DNA from: Streptosporangiaceae bacterium | Lineage (GTDB): Bacteria > Actinomycetota > Actinomycetes > Streptosporangiales > Streptosporangiaceae | Assembly (NCBI GenBank): GCA_019245115.1 | Contig: JAFARZ010000022.1 | Span: 1 to 64,000, forward strand | DNA length: 64,000 nt | Reading direction: 5' to 3' | In this document: positions 17,470 through 27,800 of the stretch, piece after piece | How the letters are laid out: every line of letters starts with the position of its first letter | How positions within the stretch are numbered: position 1 is the stretch's first letter | Notes under the pieces: model-generated | Told to the model about the DNA's origin: nothing | Databases searched by the model: none | Seen by the model: the letters and a program-made list of their open reading frames with translations, nothing else | Program-made: the position numbers and the translations under genes

Positions 17470-19641
17470 TCAGCGCACCGGCGCCGGCTCCGGAGCGGAT
17501 GGCTCCGCTTCGCTGATGCCGTAACGGGCGTAGAGGCGGCGCAGCGGCTCGGGAGCCCACCAGTTGGCCCGGCCGAGCAGCCGCATCGTCGCGGGCACCA
17601 GCAGGACGCGGACCACCGAGGCGTCCACCAGCAGCGCGACGATCATGCCCACGCCGGTCAGCTTGATGAACGTGATGCCCGATGCGGAGAACGCGCCGAC
17701 GACGATGATCAGCAGGCCCGCCAGGCTGGTGATCAGGCCGCCGGTGCGTTGCAGGCCGGTCGCGATCGAGGCCACGTTGTCGCCGGTCTGGTCGAAGGCC
17801 TCGCGGACCCGGGACAGCAGGAACACCTCGTAGTCCATGGACAGGCCGAAGATAATGGCCAGCATCAGGATCGGCATCGTGGGATCGATGGAGCCGGTGG
17901 GGGTGAACTGGAGCAACCGGGACAGGTGGCCCCACTGGAAGATCCAGACGATGACACCGAACGTCGCGGACAGCGACAGCACGTTCATCACGACCGCCTT
18001 CAGCGGCAGGACCACCGAGCCGAACGCGAGGAACAGCAGGACGAACGTGGCCAGTGCGACCTCGAGCGCCATCCAGGGCAACGTCGAACCCAGGCTGGAC
18101 AACTCGTCGACAAGCTGCGCGGTGCCACCGCCGACCAGGACCACGGCCCCGGCCGGCGGGGCGAGGTCGCGGATCTGGGTGACGATGCGCCGCGCCTGCG
18201 AGGAGACCGAGGTGGGGGTATAGCCGACGTCGATCCTGGTCATGCCGTCCTTGCTCCCGGTCACCTGCGCCCCGGTCACACCGGGGATGGCGTCGATGGC
18301 GTGCAGGTACGAGGTGAGCTGGGCTTGCTTGGGTGCCGTGACGAGGGCCTCGATGGGGGCCGTGGAGTTGGCCGGGAACTGCGTGTCCAGGGCTTCGGTG
18401 ACCAGCCGTGCGGTCGCCGTCGAGGGCAGCGATCTGGCGTCCGTGCCACCCCACTGGATGCGCAGGAACGGGGTGCCGAGGGCGAGCAAGCCGATGACGA
18501 TCACCGTGACGTAGATAAGCGGGCGGCGCATGACGCTGTGCGCCAGGCGGTACCAGCCGCCGCTGGTCCCGTCGGTGTGCGGCTTGACCGCGGAACGGCG
18601 GACGCGGATGGCGTTGACCCGGTGGCCGAGCACGGCCAGCAGCGCGGGAAGTACCGTAAGCGCGGCGATCATGTCCACCGCGACCGTCGCGACGCCGCCG
18701 TAGCCCATCGAGCGCAGGAACACCTCGGGGAACAGCATGAGGCTGGTCAAGGCCACCGCCACCGTGACACCGGATACGGCGACGGTCCGGCCCGCCGTGG
18801 CGACCGTGCGAGCCACGGCCTGCTCGACGGTGGGCTGGCGGTTCAGTTCCTCCCGGAAACGGGTCACGATGAACAGGCCGTAGTCGATGGCGAGGCCGAG
18901 GCCGAGGATCGTGGTGATGTTCACCGAGTAGATCGACACCGTGGTCATCAGCGTGAGCAGCCGCAGCACGGTGAACGAGCCGAGGATCGCGACGACGCCG
19001 ATCGCGACCGGGAGGCTCGCGGCGGCGAGGCTGCCGAAGATCACCATCAGCAGGATCAGCAGAACCGGCATGGAGAAGCCCTCGGCTTTGGCGATGTTGG
19101 CCGTGACTTCGCTGTTGATGGCGTTTTCGGTGGCCACCGTGCCGCCCGCCTGTGCGGTGACGCCCGATCCACCCAGAGTGGACAAATCAGACTTTATGGC
19201 TTTATAAGTCTTCTGCCGGGCGGCATCGTCGGCGCCGGTGAGCTGGAGCACGGCGTAGGTGGAGTGGCGGTCGGCGCTAATTAGGCCAGCATTGCCCAGG
19301 CTCGGGGAGCGCGTTGACCAGTAGGTGGTGATCTTTGCGATATCCGCTCGCGGCAGGCGGGCGAGCCCGCTGGTGACGGCCTGCTGGTAGGCCGGATCGC
19401 CGACGGTCATCGTGGCGCTGCGGTACAGGACGACGACGTCCGCGTCGTTACGGCCGAACGTCTGGTCGGCCAGGTTCTGCTCGTGCTGACTCTGGCTGCC
19501 TGGCGGAGTGAAGCTGTTGCCGGAGGTCAGCTTGCCGAATACGCCGGTCCCCCAGACGCCAGCGAACGCTACGAAGAGCACGCCGATGACCAGTACCAGC
19601 CGTCGCCTTCGGTACAAGGCTCGTCCCCACGCCTGGAACAT
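17470..19641 (-). CDS. MMPL-family (RND) transporter
   Basis: A 723-residue integral membrane exporter with the duplicated MMPL layout: one N-terminal helix, an extracytoplasmic porter domain, a five-helix block, then a second copy. The proton-relay aspartates are in GLAIDYGLFIVTRFREEL and GLSMDYEVFLLSRVREAF. Relatives export lipids, siderophores or drugs; the substrate cannot be told from the sequence. The gene is divergent from a TetR regulator with inverted repeats in between, so it is probably repressed by that regulator and induced by its ligand. It is convergent with the PQQ gene (21 bp apart). Confidence 0.92.
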   Translation of the reverse strand: MFQAWGRALYRRRRLVLVIGVLFVAFAGVWGTGVFGKLTSGNSFTPPGSQSQHEQNLADQTFGRNDADVVVLYRSATMTVGDPAYQQAVTSGLARLPRADIAKITTYWSTRSPSLGNAGLISADRHSTYAVLQLTGADDAARQKTYKAIKSDLSTLGGSGVTAQAGGTVATENAINSEVTANIAKAEGFSMPVLLILLMVIFGSLAAASLPVAIGVVAILGSFTVLRLLTLMTTVSIYSVNITTILGLGLAIDYGLFIVTRFREELNRQPTVEQAVARTVATAGRTVAVSGVTVAVALTSLMLFPEVFLRSMGYGGVATVAVDMIAALTVLPALLAVLGHRVNAIRVRRSAVKPHTDGTSGGWYRLAHSVMRRPLIYVTVIVIGLLALGTPFLRIQWGGTDARSLPSTATARLVTEALDTQFPANSTAPIEALVTAPKQAQLTSYLHAIDAIPGVTGAQVTGSKDGMTRIDVGYTPTSVSSQARRIVTQIRDLAPPAGAVVLVGGGTAQLVDELSSLGSTLPWMALEVALATFVLLFLAFGSVVLPLKAVVMNVLSLSATFGVIVWIFQWGHLSRLLQFTPTGSIDPTMPILMLAIIFGLSMDYEVFLLSRVREAFDQTGDNVASIATGLQRTGGLITSLAGLLIIVVGAFSASGITFIKLTGVGMIVALLVDASVVRVLLVPATMRLLGRANWWAPEPLRRLYARYGISEAEPSAPEPAPVR

Positions 19642-19676
19642 TCCGTTCTCCCACCGTGTTTTCGTTGATAATTTAA

Positions 19677-19698
19677 GTAAACAGCGTTAACTGCTTAC
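19677..19698. promoter_or_regulatory. Probable TetR operator in the MMPL promoter
   Basis: GTAAACAG and CTGCTTAC form a near-perfect inverted repeat (7 of 8 pairs) separated by CGTTAA. It lies 36 bp upstream of the MMPL start in an AT-rich promoter region between the divergent genes. Confidence 0.6.
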
Positions 19699-19738
19699 AC
19701 CGACAACTCTGCATACGGTGTTTACGTTTGTCAAGCGG

Positions 19739-19760
19739 GTTAGCGCGGTAAGCAGCTAAC
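19739..19760. promoter_or_regulatory. Second inverted repeat before the TetR gene
   Basis: GTTAGC and GCTAAC are perfect complements 10 bp apart. GTAAGCAG inside it (19749-19756) repeats the half-site of the operator at 19677. It is 52 bp upstream of the TetR start and suits autoregulation. Confidence 0.55.
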
Positions 19761-19811
19761 GAGACCGGGAAGGTCTAGCATCAGACGAACGACTGCGCTG
19801 AGGAGGGATCT

Positions 19812-20621
19812 GTGACAGAGGCCGCGGATACCCGCCAGGGATCCGGAGCACGGCTAGCCGGGTTGTCCCGGCGCGATCGGCTGCGCGCCGCCACCAAGGA
19901 CGAGATCCTCCAGACCGCGCGGCGGCTGCTGGTCGACGAGGGATCCGAAGCGGTATCGCTGCGCGCCATCGCGCGGGACATGGGCATGACCGCGCCCGGG
20001 CTGTACCGGTACTTCGGCAGCCGCGAGGAACTGCTCAGGCACGTGATCGCCCACATCTTCACTGAACTCGGTGGCGACATCAAACGCGCGATCCGCGACG
20101 CCGATGAGGCGTTCCGGGCATCACTCGGCCTGACCGCGCATGACCTCACGACCGAGCAGCACATGGCGAAGATGACCACGACGGTGCTCGCCGCATGCCG
20201 CGAATTCCGCCGCTGGGCGCTCTACCATACCCGTGAGTTCGGGTTGATCTTCGGGGCTCCGCTGCCGGGTATCGACGACAGCACATACGACATCTGTGAC
20301 GAGTGCGCGCTGCAGTTCGCCGGGACCTTCTTCGCCCTGTTCCTCGAACTCTGGATTAAATCACCGTTCCCGGTGCCCGCCCCGGACGAGATCGATCCGG
20401 GGCTGCGCGACCAGCTCCTTCGCTACCGCGACGGACTCGGCACCGACCTCCCGGTCGGCGCGATGCTGACGTTCCTACGCTGCTGGGGACTGTTGTACGG
20501 GGCGGTGTCGATGGAAGTCTTCGGACATTTCACGTTCGCTTTGGAGGACGCGGCCCCGATGTTCGAGCTGACGCTCAGCGATATGGCCGCCCTGGTCGGC
20601 CTGCGTCATCCTGGATGGTAG
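19812..20621 (+). CDS. TetR/AcrR-family regulator of the MMPL exporter
   Basis: 269 residues. The N-terminal helix-turn-helix is clear (RAATKDEILQTARRLLVDEG ... LRAIARDMGMTAPGLYRYFGSREELL, about residues 25-75), followed by a WHG-type C-terminal ligand domain (TetR_C_33-like) ending in SMEVFGHFTFALED. The GTG start has GAGGAGGGA at ideal spacing. It is divergent from the MMPL gene with two inverted repeats between them; repression of both is the likely arrangement. Its 3' end overlaps the next gene by 47 bp, tail to tail. Confidence 0.9.
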   Translation: MTEAADTRQGSGARLAGLSRRDRLRAATKDEILQTARRLLVDEGSEAVSLRAIARDMGMTAPGLYRYFGSREELLRHVIAHIFTELGGDIKRAIRDADEAFRASLGLTAHDLTTEQHMAKMTTTVLAACREFRRWALYHTREFGLIFGAPLPGIDDSTYDICDECALQFAGTFFALFLELWIKSPFPVPAPDEIDPGLRDQLLRYRDGLGTDLPVGAMLTFLRCWGLLYGAVSMEVFGHFTFALEDAAPMFELTLSDMAALVGLRHPGW

Positions 20622-21078
20622 CTCGTCGTCGTCCTCGTCCTGGCGGCATGCCGCGCGCCGCGAGCAGGGCCGCGACCGCGAGCACACCCATCACGATCAT
20701 CTCCTGACCGAACCTGTCCGCCGCCTCGTCCTGGATAACCCCGTGGAAACGGTTGACCGCGGCCGGCCACGGCGAGCGGCCGAGCACCAGCTCGCCCGGC
20801 TTGTCAAGGTCGGGGAGCGCGGCCCCAGCCATCCCGGCCACTATCGCCAGCCGATGTCCGGGCCGGGCGATCGCGGCGCATGTTCCGATCGCGGCCAGTC
20901 CGGCCAGCCCATCGGCGACCGCCACCTTGAGGAAGTGCTGCCGGTTCCGCCACTTGCCCCAGTGCGGAACCGCGTCGAGCACGAAGTGCGAGGCCACGCC
21001 CATCGCGAAGGCCGGCAACGGCCGACGCACCGCCGCGCCGATCAGCGCGCCAGACAGTACATGATTGGTAACCAGCAC
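20575..21078 (-). CDS. Membrane-bound metal-dependent hydrolase-like protein (YdjM type)
   Basis: A 167-residue protein with hydrophobic segments. Histidine and aspartate clusters match the membrane-bound hydrolase-like group: TNHVLSGALIG at the N-terminus, SHFVLDAVPHWG about residues 31-42, and ALPDLDKP about 86-93. Its activity is not established. The GTG start has GAGGGGAAGG upstream. It overlaps the TetR 3' end by 47 bp in antisense. Promoter sequence for it and for serS must lie in 21079-21338, where no gene or T-box-like structure was seen. Confidence 0.6.
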   Translation of the reverse strand: MLVTNHVLSGALIGAAVRRPLPAFAMGVASHFVLDAVPHWGKWRNRQHFLKVAVADGLAGLAAIGTCAAIARPGHRLAIVAGMAGAALPDLDKPGELVLGRSPWPAAVNRFHGVIQDEAADRFGQEMIVMGVLAVAALLAARGMPPGRGRRRATIQDDAGRPGRPYR

Positions 21079-21338
21079 CCGCTCGCCTTCCCCTCGTCGG
21101 CCCCTGTAGCCCCCCGTTAAATACGGTATGCGGCGTCAGGCGCCCGCGCGCCCGCGGTCGAAGGCGGCCCTGAACTCGCCGATCACGATTCGCGTGTCGT
21201 AGCGGCAGGCGCGGAGCGGGGGCGGGGTTTATGCGGAGGCATTGGGGCGGGAGCTGCTGGTAGCGTTCGTGGCGACGGCGGGCCGGACGTTGGAGCGTTT
21301 CCTCGGTGAGGCCGGCGCGGGAGAAGACAGGCTAGAGG

Positions 21339-22652
21339 ATGCTGGACAGGCGATTCATCAGGGAGAACCCCGACGCGGTCAAGGCCGCGGTGCGTATCAA
21401 GGGCATTGACCTGGACGTTGACGAGCTGCTCGACATTGACAGCCAGGTCCGGAAGCTTCAGCACGAGCTGGACCAGGGCCAGGCGCGCCGGAAGAGTTCA
21501 TCCAAGGAATTCGCCAAGGCGGACGACGCGCGGCGGGCGCAGTTGCGTGCTGAAGCCATCGAGCTCGACGAGCATCTGAAGGCGCTGCGCGAGCAGCTCA
21601 ACGAAGCCAACAGCGAACTGCACGCGCTGCTCCTGCTGACACCCACGATCCCGTGGGAGGGAGCACCGGTCGGACCGGACGAGTCCGCGAACGTGATCAT
21701 CAGGACCCACGGGACGCCGCCGGAGTTCGACTTCACGCCGCTCGATCACGTCGAGCTGCTGAGCAGGCGAGGATGGGCTGACTTCGCCCGGGCCCGCAAG
21801 GTCGCGGGGGAGCGCGCGTACGCGCTGACCGGTCCCGCCGTGCTACTGGAACGAGCCATGCACGCCTACGCGCTCGACCTGCTCAACGCCAAGGACTTCA
21901 CGCTGATCTCGGTCCCGACGCTGGTCCGCGAGGAGGCGCTGATCGGCACCGGCCAGTTCCCGGCGCACCGCGAGGAGACGTACGCGATCACCGCGGACAA
22001 CCTCTATCTGGCCGGAACCGCCGAGGTGGCACTGGTCGGCTTCCACTCCGACGAGATCCTTGACCACAAGCAGCTTCCGATCTCCTACGCCGGCATCTCG
22101 CCGTGCTTCCGGCGCGAAGCAGGCAGCGCGGGGCGTGACGTACGCGGGCTGCTCCGGGTGCATCAGTTCGAGAAAGTCGAGCAGTTCGTCATCTGCGCCG
22201 CCGACGACGCCGAGTCCGACCGCTGGCACGCCGAACTGCTCGGCACCGCCGAGCAGTTGCTGCGGGGGCTGGGGCTCGCCTATGAGGTGATGGAGTGCGC
22301 CACCGGCGACATGGGTGCGGGCAAGTACCGGATGAACGACATCAACACGTGGATGCCGTCACTTGGCACATACCGGGAGACGCACAGCTGCTCGTCGCTG
22401 CACGACTGGCAGGCCAGACGGGCCAACCTCAGGTACCGCGACGCGGACGGCACGATCCGGTTCGCGTTCACGCTGAACAACACCGCGATCGCCACCCCGC
22501 GGCTGCTCGCGGCGCTGGTGGAGAACCTCCAGGACGCCGAGCACCGGATACGCGTACCTGAGGTGCTGCGACCGTATCTGGCAGGAAGAGAATTGTTGTT
22601 ATCTGGGGGGAGGGCCTTCCAGGCCCGCCGCCTGGGATCACGCTCTTCATGA
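21339..22652 (+). CDS. serS: Seryl-tRNA synthetase, divergent type
   Basis: Class II aminoacyl-tRNA synthetase, 437 residues: an N-terminal coiled-coil tRNA-binding arm (about 25-105) and the catalytic domain. Motif 2 is normal (FRREAGSAGRDVRGLLRVHQFEKVEQ, key part FRREAGSAG). Other parts differ from the usual actinobacterial enzyme. The serine-binding region normally near SNCTxFQARR reads THSCSSLHDWQARR, and motif 3 reads LNNTAIATPRLLAALVEN in place of LNGTxxAxxR. The Arg of motif 3 is kept. It is probably active. It could be the only SerRS, or a second resistant or horizontally acquired copy. It is followed after 21 bp by a hypothetical gene on the same strand. Confidence 0.88.
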   Translation: MLDRRFIRENPDAVKAAVRIKGIDLDVDELLDIDSQVRKLQHELDQGQARRKSSSKEFAKADDARRAQLRAEAIELDEHLKALREQLNEANSELHALLLLTPTIPWEGAPVGPDESANVIIRTHGTPPEFDFTPLDHVELLSRRGWADFARARKVAGERAYALTGPAVLLERAMHAYALDLLNAKDFTLISVPTLVREEALIGTGQFPAHREETYAITADNLYLAGTAEVALVGFHSDEILDHKQLPISYAGISPCFRREAGSAGRDVRGLLRVHQFEKVEQFVICAADDAESDRWHAELLGTAEQLLRGLGLAYEVMECATGDMGAGKYRMNDINTWMPSLGTYRETHSCSSLHDWQARRANLRYRDADGTIRFAFTLNNTAIATPRLLAALVENLQDAEHRIRVPEVLRPYLAGRELLLSGGRAFQARRLGSRSS

Positions 22653-22673
22653 AACAGGCGTACGCTGCGAGGC

Positions 22674-23912
22674 GTGAACATTGAAGCTGATCGAGTCGCG
22701 GAACTGGCCGACCGCCCGCTCACGGCACTGACCAGGCGCGACGTCGGAATCGCGCTGCTGTCGGTGCCTGCTGCCGACGCCCTCGCGTCGCTGCCCGGGA
22801 TCAGGCGGGGGATGCTGGCCGCCGGGAATCCGCTGTCGCAGGCGTTCTGGACCTCGGCGGAGAAGATCCTGCAACTGATCGACGACGGCGAGGCGACCGT
22901 CGGGGATGTCCGGACCTGGCTGGAGGCCACCGGGACCGAGCCGAACGGGATCATCGGCTTGCACGTGTGGGACGACGCGTCGGAACGCAGCCAGCTCGCC
23001 GCGGAGATGCATGTCCGGCTGGTCAGCCACCTGGAGGAACGGCTGACGTCGGGCGAAATCGACCCGGACCGGCTGGTGGCCGGGGATCCCGCGGCACGCC
23101 GCGCCTACCTGGAGATCCAGGAGCGGTGGATGACCACCGAGCTGCCGGACGGCCGTATCCCGATGAACGAACTGCTCGACGAGAAGGACGAGGAGCTCTT
23201 CGCCGAGTGGGACGCGGCCGACGCCGAGGCGCTGAACTCGCTGGATGCGGTGCTGGCCCGGGTCGGAGAACGCGCCCGGCCGGCCGGTGAACTGCGCGCG
23301 GCCGCGACGCGATTGCGGGAGGTCATGAGCCGTCCCGGGTGGCCGGCGGAATTGCTGATCGAGTGCAGCGGCCTCGAGCCGAAGGATCTGCCCGCCGACG
23401 ATGCCGAGCTGTGGCTCACCCTGGCGGCAGGTGTGGCATCCCCGGTCGGGTCTGACGACTGGGACTCCGCCGAGGCCGAGCTCAACGGCGACGACGAGCT
23501 GAGCGAGACCGGCAGCACGATCGCGTCGATCTGCGCCATCGACCACTTCGACTGGCTGGCGGTGACCAGCGCGCTGGCCACCGGCGGCCCCGGCACGCCC
23601 GCGTCCGCCGCCGACCTCGCCGAGTACGTGCGGGACTTCGATCCGGATTCGATAGTCGGCGAGGATGATGAAGACGAGGCCGACCGGGCAGGCGCCGATG
23701 ACGAGCTCGACCTCGACGAGTTCGAAGACGATGACGACTACGAGCTGGACGAGGAATTCGACGAGCTCGGCATGGAGGGCCTGTTCCTGCCCGTCACCAC
23801 GCTGTGGCAGATCCTGGGTGCGATAGATGACGACGACCAGCTGACGCCCCTGGGCTGGTGGGGCCTGCCCGAAGCCATGCGGCGCGTCTGGGCGCCGACG
23901 GAAGAAGGCTAA
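22674..23912 (+). CDS. Acidic hypothetical protein
   Basis: 412 residues, no family recognised. It is mostly helical and strongly acidic, especially about residues 318-370, where Asp and Glu dominate (for example DELDLDEFEDDDDYELDEEF). No signal peptide, membrane helix or Cys/His cluster is seen, so it is cytoplasmic. The GTG start lies 21 bp after serS, suggesting co-transcription. It overlaps the SWIM gene tail to tail by 4 bp. Codon use is normal for the genome and the frame is intact, so it is likely real. The acidic tail could mimic nucleic acid or bind a basic partner, which is speculation. Confidence 0.7.
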   Translation: MNIEADRVAELADRPLTALTRRDVGIALLSVPAADALASLPGIRRGMLAAGNPLSQAFWTSAEKILQLIDDGEATVGDVRTWLEATGTEPNGIIGLHVWDDASERSQLAAEMHVRLVSHLEERLTSGEIDPDRLVAGDPAARRAYLEIQERWMTTELPDGRIPMNELLDEKDEELFAEWDAADAEALNSLDAVLARVGERARPAGELRAAATRLREVMSRPGWPAELLIECSGLEPKDLPADDAELWLTLAAGVASPVGSDDWDSAEAELNGDDELSETGSTIASICAIDHFDWLAVTSALATGGPGTPASAADLAEYVRDFDPDSIVGEDDEDEADRAGADDELDLDEFEDDDDYELDEEFDELGMEGLFLPVTTLWQILGAIDDDDQLTPLGWWGLPEAMRRVWAPTEEG

Positions 23913-24748
23913 CCGGCGTCGTCAGCGGCCAGCGACTGGTAAGCCGGCCTGAGCACGTCGAGCAGGTCCCTGCCCCGGACCGTGACCGGCGGCGGCTCGT
24001 ACATCCGCAGCAGCAGGTCGGGCACCCCGGGCGCGGCCGGTGCGCTGCTCATCGCGCGCAGCCGGGCCGGGCTCAGGCCGGCGGCCCAGAACCGGTCCAC
24101 GCACTCTTCCAGGCTCGGGACAGGCGGAGCGGACGGCGCCGGCGAGGTGACCGGCGCGGCCGCCGAGGATCGAAGCGCGGCCAGGAGTTCGTCGCGCCCT
24201 GCGCCGCGCCACGCCAGCATGCCGAACGGATCGGCGTCGAACGCCTCGGCCAGCACGTAGCAGACCGCGGCGAGATGCTTGCACGGCACACCCCAGTCCG
24301 GGCAGCTGCATCGCATGTCCAGGTCACTGGCCCGCTCGGGGAACAGCGGCGTGCCGCAGCCGGCGAACACTTCCTCGATCTCGTGCGGCATCTCCCCGGC
24401 CAGCAGCTTGGCCCGGAACAGCGCCTGGCTGGCCAGCTGTTCCTCGACGCGGCGCCATTGCGGCTTGGTCAGCGGCAGCACGCCGATGTGCACCCGGTAC
24501 GGTCGCACCCGCGATCCCTGCACGGCGGCGGTCACCTTGCCCTGCGACAGGGTGAACTCCAGCACCTGCCCGGCCCGCGCGTAGGAGCGCCCCCGCGCCA
24601 GCCGGCTGCTCATCCCGTAGGACTCGAGCACGGCGATAAACCGCTGGGACCACCACTGCTCCCCGATCGCGCCGCGCTTGCTCTTCGCGCGGATGCCACC
24701 CTCAACCCGCCGCGGCCGCGACGGCGCCCAGTCCCGCCAATCAGTCAA
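23909..24748 (-). CDS. SWIM zinc-finger protein partner of SNF2
   Basis: 279 residues with a SWIM zinc finger CSCPDWGVPCKHLAAV (CxCx6CxH, about residues 145-160). The N-terminus TDWRDW...GIRAKSKRGAIGEQWW is the usual one for the small SWIM protein encoded beside SNF2-type ATPases in actinobacteria. The TTG at 24748 gives this N-terminus and has GGAGGGA just upstream; a TTG six codons earlier is less likely. A Pro/Ala-rich linker separates the finger from a helical C-terminus. It presumably acts with the following SNF2 protein on DNA or protein, but the exact role is not known. Confidence 0.85.
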   Translation of the reverse strand: MTDWRDWAPSRPRRVEGGIRAKSKRGAIGEQWWSQRFIAVLESYGMSSRLARGRSYARAGQVLEFTLSQGKVTAAVQGSRVRPYRVHIGVLPLTKPQWRRVEEQLASQALFRAKLLAGEMPHEIEEVFAGCGTPLFPERASDLDMRCSCPDWGVPCKHLAAVCYVLAEAFDADPFGMLAWRGAGRDELLAALRSSAAAPVTSPAPSAPPVPSLEECVDRFWAAGLSPARLRAMSSAPAAPGVPDLLLRMYEPPPVTVRGRDLLDVLRPAYQSLAADDAG

Positions 24749-24857
24749 TTTTTCCCTCCGCGCCAAGGCCTCGCTGCGCTCGGCCGGCTTGGAGCCACGG
24801 CGGGCTCACCGCCCCTCCGGGACGGCAATCCGCCGCGGCGCTCGCTTCGCTCGCTGG

Positions 24858-27800
24858 TCATTCGCTCACCGCCTCGGGGGACAGTTCGAGGACGGAGCGG
24901 AGGTCGGCTGTGGATAGCTCGGTTAGCCAGGCTTCGCCGGTGCCGACGATCTGGTCGGCCAGCGCCTTCTTCTCCTCGATCATGGCGTCGATCCGCTCCT
25001 CGAGCGTGCCGACGCAGACGAACTTGCGCACCTGGACGTTGCGGCGTTGCCCGATGCGGAACGCGCGGTCGGTCGCCTGGTCCTCCACCGCCGGGTTCCA
25101 CCACCGGTCCACGTGGATCACGTGACTGGCCGCGGTCAGGTTGAGCCCGGTCCCGCCGGCCTTGAGTGACAGCAGGAACAACGCGGGCTCGTCCAGCTCG
25201 GCGAATGACGCGACCATCTCGTCGCGCAGCTTCTTCGACGTGCCGCCGTGCAGGAACAGCACCGGGCAGCCGAGCCTCGCGACCAGGTGCGGCTGCAGCA
25301 TCCGGCCGAACTCGGCGTACTGCGTGAAGCACAGGGCCTTGTCTCCCTCGGCCATGATCTCGTCGCAGATCTCCTCGAGCCGGGCGAGCTTGCCGGACCG
25401 TCCGGCCAGCCGGGAACCGTCGGCGAGCAGGTGCGCGGGATGGTTGCACACCTGCTTGAGCTTGGCCATGGTGGCCAGCACCAGTCCGCGGCGGTCGATA
25501 CTCTGCTCACCGGATTGGGCTTCAGCCGCCTCGATCCGGCTGAGCATGTCCTCGACCGTCGCCTGGTACAGGCTGGCCTGCTCCGCCGTCAGGTTGCACC
25601 AGACCTTTATCTCCTGTTTGTCGGGCAAGTCACTGATTATGCTCCTGTCGGTTTTAAGCCTTCTTAGCACGAACGGCCTGGTGAGCCGTTTCAGGGAATC
25701 AACCGCGTCCGCGTCGGCATGCCGCTCGATGGGTATCGCGTACCGCTGCCGGAACTTCTCCGCCGGGCCGAGCAGACCGGGGTTGCTGAACTCCATGATC
25801 GACCACAGCTCGCCCAGCCGGTTCTCCACCGGCGTGCCGGTCAGCGCGATCCGGGTCCTGGCTGGCAGCGAGCGAACTGCCTTTGCCTGCCTGGTCCCGT
25901 GGTTCTTGATGTTCTGCGCCTCGTCGCAGACCACCCGCGCCCAGCGCACCTCGGACAGCGCGGCCTGGTCCCTGGTCGCCACGCCGTACGTGGTGATGAC
26001 CAGGTCGGCCCCACCCGCCTCCCCTTCCCCCTTCACTGCGCCGGCCAGTTCCTCGCCGCCGAGCCGGTCGGACCCGTGGTGCACGTGGACCCGGAGGCCG
26101 GGCGTGAACCTGGCCGCCTCCCGTTGCCAGTTGCCCACCAGCGACATGGGGCAGACCAGCAGCGTCGGGCCCTCGCCGGATGAAGACACCAGCGAGAGCA
26201 GCTGGATCGTCTTGCCCAGGCCCATGTCGTCGGCCAGGACCCCGCCCAGCCCCAGCTCGCCGAGAAAAGCCAGCCAGGCGAGGCCGCGCTCCTGATAGGG
26301 GCGCAGCGTCCCGGTGAACCCGGCCGGAGCCGAGCGCGGCAGCAGGCGGCGGTCGGCTTCGCCGGACAGCAGATCGCCGAGCCAGCCGTCCGCCTCCACA
26401 GCGGCGAGCGGCACCTGAGCGTCAGGTCCGCTCAGGCCGATGGTGAGCATGTCGGCCGCGCTCATCGTGCCCGGCGGGTTGCGCTCGAGGAACCTCAGCG
26501 CCGCGGCAAGGTGGGTGTCGTCCAGCTCGACCCACTGGCCGCGCAGCCGGACCAGCGGGATCTTCAGCCGGGCCAGCTCCGCCAGCTCCTCGGCGTCAAG
26601 CGACTGATCGCCGACCGCCAGGTCGTACCGGAAGTCGACGAGATCGGTAAGGCCGAACCTGCTCTGCGCGGCGGCCGTGGCGGTCGCACTGGAACTCTTC
26701 GAACGCGAGGTCAGCTTCAGCCCGAGCCGCGCCTTGCGCACCCAGTCCGGCAGCAGCACGCCGAACCCCGCCCCGGCCAGCAGCGGCCCGGTCTGCTTCA
26801 GGAACCGGAACGCACCCGCCGTGTCCAGGGACAGCCCGCACGGCGCTGCCTCCCGCAGCGCGCCGGCCAGCTCGGGGAACAGCCGGGCCGCGCCGCCGAG
26901 TCCGGCCAGCAACCGTTCCACCGGGTCATCTGTTCCAGACAGCGGTGGTCCCGTGCCCGCCCAGACGTCGGCGGCCGGGATCATCAGGCTCGGGTCCTCG
27001 ACCGACTGCAACGCGAACTCCACCCGCCACAGATCATCGGCATCCGCCGGCTCGATGAGCCGGAAGCAGGTGCGCACCGGGCCGGCCGGGAGCCGCGCGC
27101 TGTCGAGCCACGCGTCCAATTCGGCGGCCAGCTCGGCCGCCTCGGTCTCATCTCGCGACGTCAGCACCTCGATACGAGCATCGGTGCTGGTGAGAGCAAC
27201 CACATATCGTTCGTTCAAATGAAGGCGCGCGGGGGCACGGCCTCGCCTCGCGGGCAGCAGCGGCGTTCGGAGGCGGCCGCGCACCACCGTGTCAGTGAGT
27301 GCGTTGAGAGTGTCCGGGAAAGGCTCTGCTGGTTTGGCTGAAGGCTCCGCTGGTTTGGCTGAAGGCTCCGCGCCGGTTTCGGCGGCGCGGCAGACGGGCG
27401 GCATCGCCGCGGCCAGGTCGCTGGCGACCTGGGCGTCCTGGCCGGCCAGGACGGGACGCCAGCGGGCCGCGTAGTCGTCTCCTTCGGGGATCAGGACGGG
27501 AAGCACGCGGCCGCGCTGGGCCAGGCCGGCGGCGAACCGCGCCACCGCCGCCAGGTACTGAATGGACGAGCCGCGCGTCAGCGACTCCCAGGGGGCCTCG
27601 AGGGCGGCCAGGACCTCCAGCGCGTCCGCTGGGCCGAAGGCCAGGGCGGGAACCCGCCATGAGGTGAGAGATGGACGGCGTCTGCCCTCATCAGAGGCGC
27701 CGAGTTCCGGCGAGGCCTGAGGCACCCCGGCGAGGGTGGGCAGCCGGAGCACGAGTTCGGTGTCGACGGCCTTGCGGACCAGGTCACCGGCCGGATCAAG

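Noticed and set aside
17749-19284. 511-codon open frame opposite the MMPL gene
   Set aside because: His/Asp/Arg/Gln-rich antisense translation typical of GC bias; no family features.
24767-24857. Another R1 copy between the SWIM and SNF2 genes
   Set aside because: Only the short stretch GCTCGCTTCGCTCGC is shared; the rest does not align, so it was not counted.
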